From: Roridomyces roridus
Lineage: Eukaryota > Basidiomycota > Agaricomycetes > Agaricales > Mycenaceae
Assembly: GCA_029378245.1 (NCBI GenBank)
Contig: JARKIF010000019.1
Coordinates: 1,116,001 to 1,180,000 of the forward strand
Direction of reading: 5' to 3'
DNA: 64,000 bases
A program made the translations under genes and the position numbers. Shown here in pieces: positions 1 to 9,287 of the stretch. The notes under the pieces were generated by a model. The model ran no database searches and was not told where the DNA came from. It was given only the letters and a program-made list of their open reading frames with translations. Each line of letters opens with the position of its first letter. The stretch's first letter is position 1.

Positions 1-370
1 GGCTGATGAGCGCGTGTGCAGCCACGCGCTGCTGTGGTTGCACATTCTGGGTGGCGGAGACGCTGAGGTGATGACTCATTAGACGCCGTTGTGTTTTCCT
101 GTTACAGTGAGCCTTGGGATCCAGGCGACAGGATACACATACCACATTTCACCTGCCCGATGATCAACATGTCAGTAATAGTTATAGATATGGGATCACA
201 CCGTATTTCTTGAAATCTGGGGAAATAAGTTATGAGTGTAGTGGCAAGGGAAGGAAGAAGGACCGACTTAGAACCCACTCGAAGCCCATCAAGTCCAGCA
301 TCGGAAAAACCGGCCTATCCGAGTATATGGATGAACGCTTCTCCATGAGATCTCTGACTTCGCCTGACGT
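1..370 (-). pseudogene. Cytochrome P450 relic A (exons 2/3 to 6, runs off left edge)
   Basis: On the minus strand four blocks match exons of the intact P450s at 30.2 and 42.6 kb. They are 268-370 (LMEKRSSIYSDR followed directly by PVFPMLDLMGF), 202-216 (the 15-nt exon ending KY), 143-152 (the 10-nt exon giving EMW) and 1-98 (KTQRRLMSHHLSVSA, the C-helix region). The two tiny exons have the same lengths and phases as in the intact genes. The exon 2/exon 3 intron present in the intact copies is absent here, so this is a different P450 lineage. The 5' end is missing: exon 2 begins part-way and is joined to an exon 8 fragment of relic B. The 3' part lies outside the window. Product, if any, is unknown; I treat it as a broken copy. 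Confidence 0.75.
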
Positions 371-425
371 CTACCATGATTTGATTGAGACGTTGACGGA
401 AGTACGACAAGGTCGGTTTACTCAC

Positions 426-1545
426 CATTCGACGCTTGTTCTCGGCGAATGGAACATCCCTGACAGCTTTCGCCAGCACCCTAGCTTCCCGAGCTATCCT
501 TTGAAAACCCGCGCTAGGAATCCACTCTGGGACGTATTTGATACAGGGGAAAATGTCCTTGAAGCCAGGAATTAGGATGAGGGCACCTTTACAGCAGTTT
601 TCAAAACAGTAATCCAGGCGACGAGATACACATACCACATTTCACCTCCCCGATTAAGGAGAGGCACGAGTATTGAGTGGCACGAATATTCGCGCCATTT
701 CATTCGCGAATACGAGTATTCATATTCGCGAGTGATGGTGGCGGTGCTATTCGTGCGAATGCGAATATCGGTTTCTGGAAAAGTTGCTACTCGCGAATAT
801 TCGTCAGGCTATCGTAAGCTCACGGAACAAACCTAAATAGGAAATTTGATGATCGGTTGATCACGGCATCATTCGGCATGCCGGCACTTGGCAATCACTC
901 TGTAACGTATGTCAATTCCCATGCAAGATTCAATGCAGAATCAATCAATGGTGTGTTCATTGCCTGTGAACATTTGTATTCACCGTTCATAGACCTCTGA
1001 TAGACTGATTGATGACTGAATAATCACCTGTTCTCAGTCAACTCAATAAGATTACACCTTCTTAAGCTACTATGTATCAAGGATTTGTGGATTCTTCACC
1101 ACCAGAGAGCATTCAAGCTTGTTGAGTGGAAATAGTTGTGATTCGTAAATACCTGTGAATACTCGCGAATAGTGCTTAGTAATCCACGAATATTCGCCAT
1201 CAATACTCGCGGCGAATGCGAATATCATTTTTTGAGCTTTGACGAATATTCGTATTTGCGAATGTATACTCGTGCCTCTCCTTATCCCCGATGCTCGACA
1301 TTTCAGCAATAGTCATAGATATACAATCATATCGTATTTCTTGGAAACTGAGGAAATCAGTTATGAGTGCAATGACGTGAGAAGGAAGAAGGACCGACTC
1401 AGAACCCATTCGAAACCCATCAGGTCCAGCATCGGAACCGCCGGCCTATCCGAGTATATGGACGAGCGCTTCTCCATGAGATCTTCTGTCGCTTGCAACG
1501 AAGAAAGCACGATGACTGATGTGCCGGTGACGAATGTGCTCTAAA
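426..1545 (-). pseudogene. Cytochrome P450 relic B, split by a hAT element and internally deleted
   Basis: Minus-strand blocks in order: about 1399-1545 (TSVIVLSSLQATEDLMEKR through SDRPAVPMLDLMGF, exon 2/3 without an intron), 1333-1347 (15-nt exon 4), 636-645 (10-nt exon 5) and 426-557 (132-nt exon 8: CIKYVPEWIPSAGFQRIA through NKRRM, the same length as exon 8 of both intact P450s). Exons 6 and 7 are missing between 636 and 557. The donor after exon 4 reads AT instead of GT. A 630-bp hAT element lies between exons 4 and 5. Exon 8 is then joined through an intron to the truncated exon 2 of relic A. Loss of the substrate-recognition and heme regions makes it non-functional. The 5' limit near 1545 is approximate. 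Confidence 0.75.
655..1284. mobile_element. Non-autonomous hAT-type element (630 bp)
   Basis: Perfect 19-bp terminal inverted repeats (left TAAGGAGAGGCACGAGTAT, 655-673; right complement 1266-1284) are flanked by a perfect 8-bp direct repeat TCCCCGAT (647-654 and 1285-1292). Eight-bp target duplications with short inverted termini are the hallmark of the hAT superfamily. The subterminal 100-130 bp at each end are crowded with variants of GCGAATATTCGC, probably transposase-binding sites. No transposase-like reading frame is present, so it would depend on an autonomous relative. Relic A supplies the uninterrupted empty-site comparison. Confidence 0.88.
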
Positions 1546-1559
1546 CCCAAGGGAGAAAC

Positions 1560-2460
1560 CCAACACCACTGTATCGTATACGGTGGTACACAGGAATAAG
1601 CAAGTAGCTTATTTAGATAACCAACACAGACACGAGCTCGTAGCGAGTGTATTCAATCGAGTGTTCAGACGGGTAAAAGTCCCAATACAGGTCCTTATAC
1701 AGGTAGTAGGTTGTGGAGGGAGAAAGTAATAAGTTTATTCCGAAGGAAAGTGGTATTTCCAAGGGACGGGTATTAGGTTCAGTCGAGACTGGAACAAGCA
1801 ACCCTTTTGGTAGATTGTATAGCTTCTCAGCTGTAGTTGATAAGATTGATGTAATAGATGGGTTGGTGGTCAAACACCGATCGTATTCCTTATTCCGAAA
1901 CTTCGCAACTCGATTCTACTCTTCTTCCCAACTGGTACTGAGACTCCCTAGCCAAATACGACGATGTTCCAACGACTTGACTTGACTGATTGCTTAAGAG
2001 ATTCTTGATATGAGGCGAGTACGACGATTTGGTTTCAACGATGACGACGATTCCGATTCAAAATAATATGATTCCAACTAGTACAAACTTTAAGAAGCCA
2101 CTATCCAACACAGTGCACCTCGAAAGCCCAAGCACACCCCTTTAGAGACGCTAATGTGTACAACAGACGGGGGTGATTGTTCGGCCTCCAAGGGAACACT
2201 CTACCTAGTTATATACAAGTCCGGCAATCTAATAAATAATACAGGAATGCGATCTTCGCAACGCAATTAGGATATCCTTGCTATTTCATTGGTCTACAGG
2301 TCGGATGGCACCATCCTCGCACCATCCCAAGCTCAGTCAGCCGTCGATCCATCATGTTTCAGGTTGGTAAGGCTGATGCCGAGGGTCGGAAGTCGAGTTC
2401 CATTATTCCCATCTTTCCTCCTCTGCGCTATCGTTCCAGGACCGGATAGTACTGATCCGT
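1560..2460. other. No recognisable gene
   Basis: AT-richer sequence between the P450 relics and the degenerate repeats. Overlapping short frames occur on both strands at 1613-1985, but neither resembles a known family. I see no paired terminal repeats that would define an element. Confidence 0.5.
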
Positions 2461-3700
2461 AGCTTTACAGCTCTTTGCGGAACATAGGGCGCGGCTCGAT
2501 TTTTGTCAAAATTGTTCAGATTTCGATCACTTTCAGTAAATGCCCTGTTGCGAGCTCACTTCTGGTCTGATTGCCTTCGGAGATGAACCAAATGATTTGG
2601 ACGGGTCTTATACAGTGCATAGGGTACTCGGACCAATTGTTTTAATGTACACCTCGCCTGCAAAGACCCAAACAATCAATTTCGACTATTTACACACCAG
2701 TGGAGGAATGGAACTTTCTGGGGTCCCCATATTCACCTGAGGTACTCTAGTAGGTTAGAGACAGTGCGCCACAGCCTTATTTTGCCTCCAGATGGATGAT
2801 GAGAAAGCGGGTGTGTCAAAGTCTGCAGCCATCCCTGTTCAGCTTCATCTCAGCTCATGGCGGGCCACACTTTTCAAACCGCGCATGTGGCGCCTTGTGG
2901 AAACATCCCAGTCAGCTACCCCACCACATCCGAGGTCAATCTGCGCCCTGGGCATCGAGCAGAACGGTGCCCGACGCCGTCAGTCGCAGTTTACGTAATA
3001 TGCCTGTCAAACTTGGATCTTTCCGACTGATTAAGATGTCCTGAGCCCAATTCTTCTCGGATTACGTTCGGATATGAGCCAATCGATTCCCATGGTGGTT
3101 TTACAGCTCTTAGGGCACTCAGATGAGCTGTTCCTGTCATTTACGAGGCCACGGCACAAGGGGGCATGAATTTCAACCATCTACACTGCAAGTAACTACT
3201 GGGGGACTCCTAGGTCTCAAGACGCTGTCAAATCACTCTCCCTGGTATCTCGGAGTGTGTGAGGGTCCTCATTTAGTGTGGTATCAACCCAGAGGCACAT
3301 GGCCTGTGGAGAAACAGGGCGCATCATTCACAGGTGTATTTCGTCCCACAGACGGTCAGCATTGTCAAAAAGAGCCTCTGGCGCACTGTAATAATACTCC
3401 CTCCAGTTGTTCCGCGCTCTCCGAGACTATGATCTACTGAAAATGCCATCCAGAGTGCACAACAGTGACAAAACACTGTTTGATGTGATTCGGTCCAATG
3501 ACAGCATCATTTAATTGATTCGCATGTCCTGCGCACTGTAAAACAATCGTAGGAATCGTTTGGTCCATGTTTGAAGACAATCGGACGAGATTTGAACTCA
3601 GAACAGCGCAAATACTGCAAGTGATCGAAATCTCACGAAATTTGACAAAAATCGAGCCGCGCCCTATGTTCCGCAAAGAGCTGTAATTCGATACCCATAA
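2460..3700. repeat. Degenerate repeat family, two direct copies and one inverted copy
   Basis: A segment at about 2568-2720 recurs as a diverged direct copy at about 3057-3215. Shared runs include TTCGGA, ATGA/GCCAA and AATTTC followed by TTACAC/CTACAC. It recurs as a diverged inverted copy at about 3480-3690. The stretch ending AGCTCTTTGCGGAACATAGGGCG near 2469-2495 pairs with its complement near 3657-3685. Short frames in the interval have no recognisable domain. It looks like an old repeat family or decayed gene copies rather than a recent insertion. Confidence 0.6.
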
Positions 3701-4160
3701 CTTGGGTATCCCGTCGTTAAAGACACCATTCCGAAGTTCGCAAGTAGTGATTCCAGAGTGCTCCCGTGTTCCGATATCACGGACCAGGCACACGATCTTC
3801 CGGCGCCATCATTCCAGTTGGTAATGACTCCAGCTGAGGCCTCGATCGTGATCGATGACTCAACCATCCACTTATTCCCAATTGCTGCTAATTCCCTTGT
3901 AACCATCGGATTGAACCAGAGCTCAACAACTTGGTTATAAGATATTCCCATTGATAAGAGGACTAGCACGAACTCCTACGTGTTTTGGAGTGGGTCCGTC
4001 AGTCATCTTAGGTTCCCCTTCGACCCGTACAGTACACCATGCATTGTAATCCTACTAGCTGCTTCTGGGCTCAGCACTAGTGCTCTCGTGAGATGATACT
4101 TCTGTTGGTTATAAGAGAAATCGCGAAATTTCACGTATTCGTAGCATGTTCATTTTGCAG
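3700..4160. other. No recognisable gene
   Basis: Only short frames on both strands, none with a recognisable motif. The segment ends where the homology of the 4.2-kb P450 relic breaks off. Confidence 0.45.
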
Positions 4161-4161
4161 G

Positions 4162-4450
4162 CGTATCACCGGCCAAGTCCAAGTGGATAATATCAGAGTC
4201 TCGGAAGCGGCGTTAGAGGCTGAGCTCGGCAAAAGTCTTCATTGGGCGTACTGTATTCCCGGCTCCACTCCACACAGGCCTCGGACAAGGGGCGACCACC
4301 CACATCGAGTAGATTTCCGATTATAGGCAGCTTCCTGGGCCCGGGTGGCATCGGTAGTGTGGAGCGCGACGCAGTTCGCGACCAGGTGAGATAGAGAGCA
4401 GCTGCAACCGGTGCTCCCCAAAGCAAGTAGTCTGAGAGGTTTGCGGGCAT
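4162..4450 (-). pseudogene. Truncated cytochrome P450 (exon 1 and start of exon 2)
   Basis: Exon 1 (4252-4450) begins MPANLSDYLLW, has an N-terminal membrane anchor, then the proline-rich hinge MPPGPRKLPIIGNLLDV. It ends EYS/N at a GTACGC donor, at the same place and phase as exon 1 of the intact P450s. After a 52-bp intron exon 2 reads NSDIIHLDLAG and then loses similarity near 4162, running into a stop. No later P450 exon follows downstream on this strand, so the gene is cut off after about 77 residues. The anchor sequence differs from those of the 30- and 42-kb P450s, so it is an older paralogue. Confidence 0.8.
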
Positions 4451-4759
4451 TGGGGAGGAGTCAGTGACGTCTCCCAATGCGCGGGCAGGAAGGGAGCAAT
4501 TTATTCAGCTATCAGCAACTACTAGTGGTAAGTATTAATGGAAGCTGCGTACACTGGCCGCACTTCCCATGACGTCAACGGCCGGGACGGCTCGGGGCGT
4601 GCCGTCGGCATTGCAACCGATGAAACTACTTATTTGAGTTCTTGACGCGTCGGACCGTCGGTAGTCGCTTATTGCAGTTAAGTATTGCAAAGACAGTTGG
4701 CACGAAGCTACTTGCATACGGGGTGTACTATCAGAGCTTATCAGAGGTGGCCATAGGGA

Positions 4760-5336
4760 ATGGAAAACCTACAGCCACTCGACTCTCGCCTTTCCCGACT
4801 TGGGAAAACAGGCACTTTTCGTCGCAACTTCCCAGTGGTGTCGACGGCTGTCGCAAAGGTTAAACGAATCGCCCTGCTCTGCGCGCCCACTCACATGCAC
4901 TCAGCGTCTCTATCCCAACCAGGGGACCCGGACTTTTACTCCACAGGCCACGCCCTCCGTTACCCCGACCCCTTTTCACCGGTCCACCTGGAGAACTACA
5001 AACCCATCTTCGCCAAGTTCCATCAACTCCGACACATCCCGCTCCCCTTTCCGTTGTCTTGCGATTGGCGTTATTGGTTTCACGGACAGTACGTTCATGA
5101 TCGTGTCCAAGGTGAAATGTCACGCGAATTCGGTGTCAAGGGTCCGCTCGAACCGATGGTGTTCGCCATTGGAGAGGCCCAGCCAGTTTTTGCCTTACAA
5201 GGCTGGCGGGGAGTATTATTTGTTTGACGGGCTGACTGAGAATTTGGAGAGGTATGTCGGACGTTTCGTGGACGACGAGGATTTCTTGTGGTGTTTTGAT
5301 GTCGTTAATACGGAGACGTGCCAGTACTTACCTTGA
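4760..5336 (+). CDS. Hypothetical protein, two exons
   Basis: Model join(4760..5088,5141..5336), 174 residues. Two overlapping frames become one when a 52-bp intron with donor GTACGT and acceptor TCAAG is removed, which argues for a real gene. Readable parts include GHALRYPDPFSPVHLENYKP and, after the junction, YKAGGEYYLFDGLTENLERY followed by an acidic stretch. I do not recognise a family. There is no signal peptide or membrane helix. The start is uncertain: the ATG at 4895 in the same frame is an alternative. The region between it and the upstream P450 relic (4480-4760) holds nothing I can assign. Confidence 0.45.
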
Positions 5337-5728
5337 CTAAGAGGAGAATAATTCCTTTGTCTAGGCTTGCATTGAATGCTTTCCGAGTTGCGGCCACCTA
5401 TCGATGTTCGCGAATAGTACCACAGCGGCTCGCTGGAAATCCTAATCACCTTATTGTTCCAACTCCATTAATTATAAGCTGACTTGCTTATTGTGTTCAT
5501 CGTTTTTCAAAGTTTCGTTTCCATCAACGGCGAATGAGTTATTGTCCAGAACAACAATTCAGGACCCACAAACTTTATTCATACAACGAGTCACTGAGTG
5601 CCTCGTCGTCACGCAACCGTCTCTGAAGTTTGCACACAATAACCCAAAGCCGTATAAATCCACGCCCAGTTCTTCGACCAAGCCTCAGTCCATCGACCGC
5701 CCTCAATTTCACAGCAGAATTTGAGACG
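5337..5728. other. Intergenic, no gene seen
   Basis: Contains the 3' flank of the preceding gene and the presumed promoter of the following one. A pyrimidine-rich stretch leads to the ATG at 5729. Confidence 0.4.
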
Positions 5729-6447
5729 ATGACCTCCTCATCCCAGCACCAAGCCCACCACGACGACATCGAACTGCAGTACGCGTTGGCTGCCGAGATC
5801 AGCTTGGACGGTGGGGTGAATGTGAACGAAATCCATTTCGAGCACCTTCATTCGGTTCAATTGACCGCTGGCTCTGGATCCTCGATCAGGAGTTCTTCCT
5901 CTTTGAGGGTGTCCAATGGCCAGGGGCGACGTCGCAGGCGCACTCAAGACTTGGAAGTGACTCCTGTGACGATGTTGTCTCAAGAGAGTGGAGTACGCAA
6001 CCAAGGGCGTGCCCCTGCGTCTGTGAATGCGGAAATCGAGGTTGAGGCGGATGTCGATGCCCTTGCTAGGTATGTCTTTCTTGTTCTCGCCCTTCAAATA
6101 TTCATATCTGTCGTCAGTGACATGGCCACAAGCATTCGCATCGAAGTGAGTTCACTTTCCTTCTCCCGTGGTAATCGACTCAATGTGAATTTTCATCGCA
6201 GGGAAACATCCATCTCGGCCACGCTCCCGGAGAAAGCAGTCGCAGACTCGAACACACCAACCAGAACCCCGGACAACCCCAAGTCCAACAGCTCCCGCTC
6301 ATCCGCGATGCCACACCCACCCGTCCAGCCACCCCCAGGCGGTCGAGTTCAACCGAAGCGGTTTGGGGTTCGATGGATACGGTGGACAATGGGGGATCGG
6401 GTATCTGGATTATGCCGGGTGGCATCCTCGAGGGTCGCTTCCAGTAG
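5729..6447 (+). CDS. Hypothetical Ser/Arg/Pro-rich protein, three exons
   Basis: Model join(5729..6069,6118..6145,6202..6447), 204 residues. Introns of 48 and 56 bp have donors GTATGT and GTGAGT and acceptors CAG. The 28-nt middle exon keeps the frame, and the spliced frame ends at a TAG, whereas the unspliced frame becomes low-complexity. The protein has an acidic/amidic N terminus (QHQAHHDDIELQYALAAE), a Ser-rich segment, a basic cluster GRRRRRTQD and a Pro/Thr-rich C-terminal half ending GGILEGRFQ. No domain is recognised. Start 5729 was preferred over an upstream in-frame ATG at 5630 because the upstream part is untypical of coding sequence. Confidence 0.55.
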
Positions 6448-7471
6448 ATGGAGGACGAGAACGATGGCGCTTCGACCACCGCCGCCAGTTCTAAGTCGTC
6501 GGGCACTCGGCAGGGATGAGTTAAAGGCGGACTTTTACGAGCGCGATTAGGTTCAGTTGGCTGTATGAGGGTCGTATTTATACAGGGACGTTTAGTTACT
6601 TACTTTGTGTATGTACAATCGTGTATGGCATGGACCTTGGTGTGTTTGTAATTGGACGCCGGTTCGGCGGTATGTATGCTCGGAACGAGGTGAGGAACAG
6701 CCACATGTTGGCTTACTGGTGTACCGTATGGATTCATTAACGACGGCCTGTTTCCTCAAGAAGAAGAAAAATGCGCAGCTGTTTTCCACAGTCCTTCAAT
6801 GCGGCCAATCCGACTCGAACAGACATCTCCGCAAATGATGAACACAGTATTACGATGTGTAAGCTGGCGTGGCCCGATGCTGGCCACTCTTGAAGTTGTC
6901 CGGTCGGTGTCAAACTACAGAGACAAACTGAATATGAGGCCTTTCATGCGTCATGAGCTGGAGAGAGGACCTCCGGTGTGAATTCTGACGCCGATACCAT
7001 AATGCAACGCGAGTATTTTTTGCCGGCCCCAAAAAATGCACCACCAGGATGGATGACTGAGCCAGCTGGCCCGAGCCCGAGTCGAACGGACAGCACAAGT
7101 CGAACGGATACCCTCGCGCAAGGTGGTAGCCGTCAGACCAGCGACGATGGGGCATGACGCATAATACTGTCTACCCTCATTGTGCATGTGGGTTCCTTGT
7201 ACGAGTACCGATTCTATGGATAACCTTTCAAAATCCGAGTCCGTGAGCAAACCTCACAAAGCACACGCACCCCATTAGGCCGAAGAACAATGGCGCCCAA
7301 AAAGGCCTGGTCTTGAGATAAAGAACCGCCAATCAGATTCCGGCGGGGAGGCAACTGCCAACAAGGACAATGCACCTCGTTTGATCGACCAACATAGATC
7401 ATGTGGGGGTCTTGGACCTCTCCTTCTCACCACCGACTACCACCCACACCTTGCCACCGACTAAAAACCCC
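6448..7471. other. Intergenic, no gene seen
   Basis: Short overlapping frames on both strands only. No repeat or RNA gene recognised. Confidence 0.45.
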
Positions 7472-8512
7472 ATGGAAAGACGCACCCTGCTTCCCGACGT
7501 CAAGCCTCCTCCGATTCACAATAAATGCGGTCGGCATGGGTGCGACTACGTCTTGCACTACGAGCTCCAGGGGGGCGAGAATCCGTTCGAGGTCCTTGCG
7601 AACATGGTCGCAGCCCACCGCCCGCATTGTGTGGCTCTGAAAGCTAGGTGAGTTGGGGATCGTAATTTATGAGTGAGGGTCGCTGATGAGGACGAGCAAG
7701 TGCCGCGCACCAAGCCACCGCCTCCAAAATTCAGCCGACTGTGCAGCCGACTCTGGTGTTCTCGCCTGGCAAGCCTGCGTATGCTTCTGTCTCCAGTATG
7801 AGCATGGTGTCACTGACGAGGTGTGCAGTGCCACCCACGCAATGGACCTTCAAGTTGCTCTCAGCAAAGCCCAGACGATATCTAGGTGCCCATCTCCGTC
7901 AGTGCCTCCGTGCCACCGGGCTCCGTCTTCAATCTGACCCCTCGAAGGACGGCGAATGTAGGCATGATGGACCAAGGATTCCGCGACGATGGGAACTGTG
8001 TCGGAATGAGGTGCGTTCCGGCACTGTCCATGTCGAATTGATTGTCTGACCCGGGTGCGCTAGCTGCGAAGAGACCAAAACCGCAGCCACGACAAGCGAC
8101 GAGCTGATCTTCATCCCCACCACCTTCGGCGCGGAGGGAGGGTCTTCCAAGGGCAAGCAGAAGGCGTCTCGTGGTCGGCAGCTAGATCGCGGGCAGGAGG
8201 GTGCGCAGATTGAAGCACGGCAAAAGAAGAGCAGTCTCACAGAGTCCGAGCGGATCGACCTTTATCTCGCTGACGAGTGGATCTATGACTTTGAAGAGTA
8301 TCGCGTGCTCTGCCGGGGCTGCGGGAAGACCATTGGAACTGACCGGCGTAAGACGTAGGTCTGACTTCTGGTCCCGCTGAAGATTTGTGGATTGACGAGG
8401 GAGCAGGTATTACCCCGGTTTGTGGCTGAAGCACAAAGGGCGGTGTGTTTATGTTCGGGAGAATACACCGGTTGCGGTGAGTGACTTTCGTTCGTCGTTA
8501 TTCAGGGATTGA
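7472..8512 (+). CDS. Protein with paired Cys/His clusters, five exons
   Basis: Model join(7472..7647,7701..7820,7903..8010,8064..8354,8407..8512), 266 residues. Four introns (53, 82, 53 and 52 bp) all fall in phase 2 and all junctions close. Near the N terminus is KCGRHGCDYVLHYELQ followed by HRPHC, a Cys/His arrangement that could bind zinc. The middle is polar and disordered. Near the C terminus are SERIDLYLADEWIYDFEEY, then LCRGCGKTIGTDRR, then YYPGLWLKHKGRC, giving a CxxC ... H..C cluster. I infer a small nucleic-acid or protein-binding zinc protein; the family is not one I can name. A possible further intron at 8477-8517 would give a longer, different tail. An in-frame ATG at 7403 is an alternative start. 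Confidence 0.6.
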
Positions 8513-9287
8513 CGCAGAATCGGATAGGAGGAAAGCCTTCAGTGGAAGTGAATAAAGATTCCTGTGAGTTTTCGTCGTCAGCGGCCATGCATAGACTCAT
8601 CTGCGTACAGACTGCAGGCGCGATGTACTCGTAGGTGTAAGACAAGAACAATGTATCCAGCCGATAATCCAGTGTATCTGTGCCAGTTTGCATTCGTCGT
8701 CGTGTGAGCGTTGGGAGCAGGAGGGAAGGGCAAATTTGATCCGCAGCTCTTCTTCCGTCTTGCTCTGTCGACGACGTCCGGCACGCCTTACCCATCCGTT
8801 CTTCATGGCCTCGTAACGTGCATTCGACGCAGACGGAGTATTCAGAATCATCAGAGTCCTGGAGTCGACCATCCACGCAGAAGCTCCACCTGCTGGTCCT
8901 TCGCCCTTCCTCGTCTGACGTGCTCTAGCTTCTCTATCTCGCAGGCGCAAGCGAGTGCCACTACTCCGGCGGCTTCGTACGAAATCCGATGCTTCCTCAG
9001 TTTCGTCCCTCTAGGAGGAGTGGGGTGCACGCCGAATCGGAAATCCGAGCCGGAGATAGCGGTGAGTCTGGCTCTTCGTCTTGGTCAGACACGCGCTGAA
9101 CGCCCTCCGTGTCTCTCAGATCTCAGTTATACTGCGTGCGGGAGGTGCTTCGCTCATCCCGCGATGGGACGCTAAATTGCGAGATGATTCAGAGCAGCTC
9201 GAAAGGAATGAGCTGTGTGTTTTCCTCCCCTCCCTTGCTGCTGTAAACTGCTAATATTTACCTTAGGAGTGCGCACTAAGTCTACGT
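8513..9287. other. Possible exons, not resolved
   Basis: Several splice-like signals occur (for example GTGAGT at 9061 and CAG at about 9120). A minus-strand frame at 8597-8950 and plus-strand frames at 8711-9175 overlap. The plus-strand pieces may be 5' exons of the proline-rich gene at 9288, but I could not close the phases convincingly. Confidence 0.3.

Noticed and set aside
114..575. A 153-codon plus-strand open frame
   Set aside because: It is antisense to the P450 relics; the minus strand carries the recognisable P450 exons.
1239..1544. A 101-codon plus-strand frame resembling the one at 114-575
   Set aside because: Same reason: the similarity comes from the duplicated P450 exons on the other strand.
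1600..2280. Solo retrotransposon long terminal repeat
   Set aside because: No matching termini, target duplication or primer-binding site could be found.
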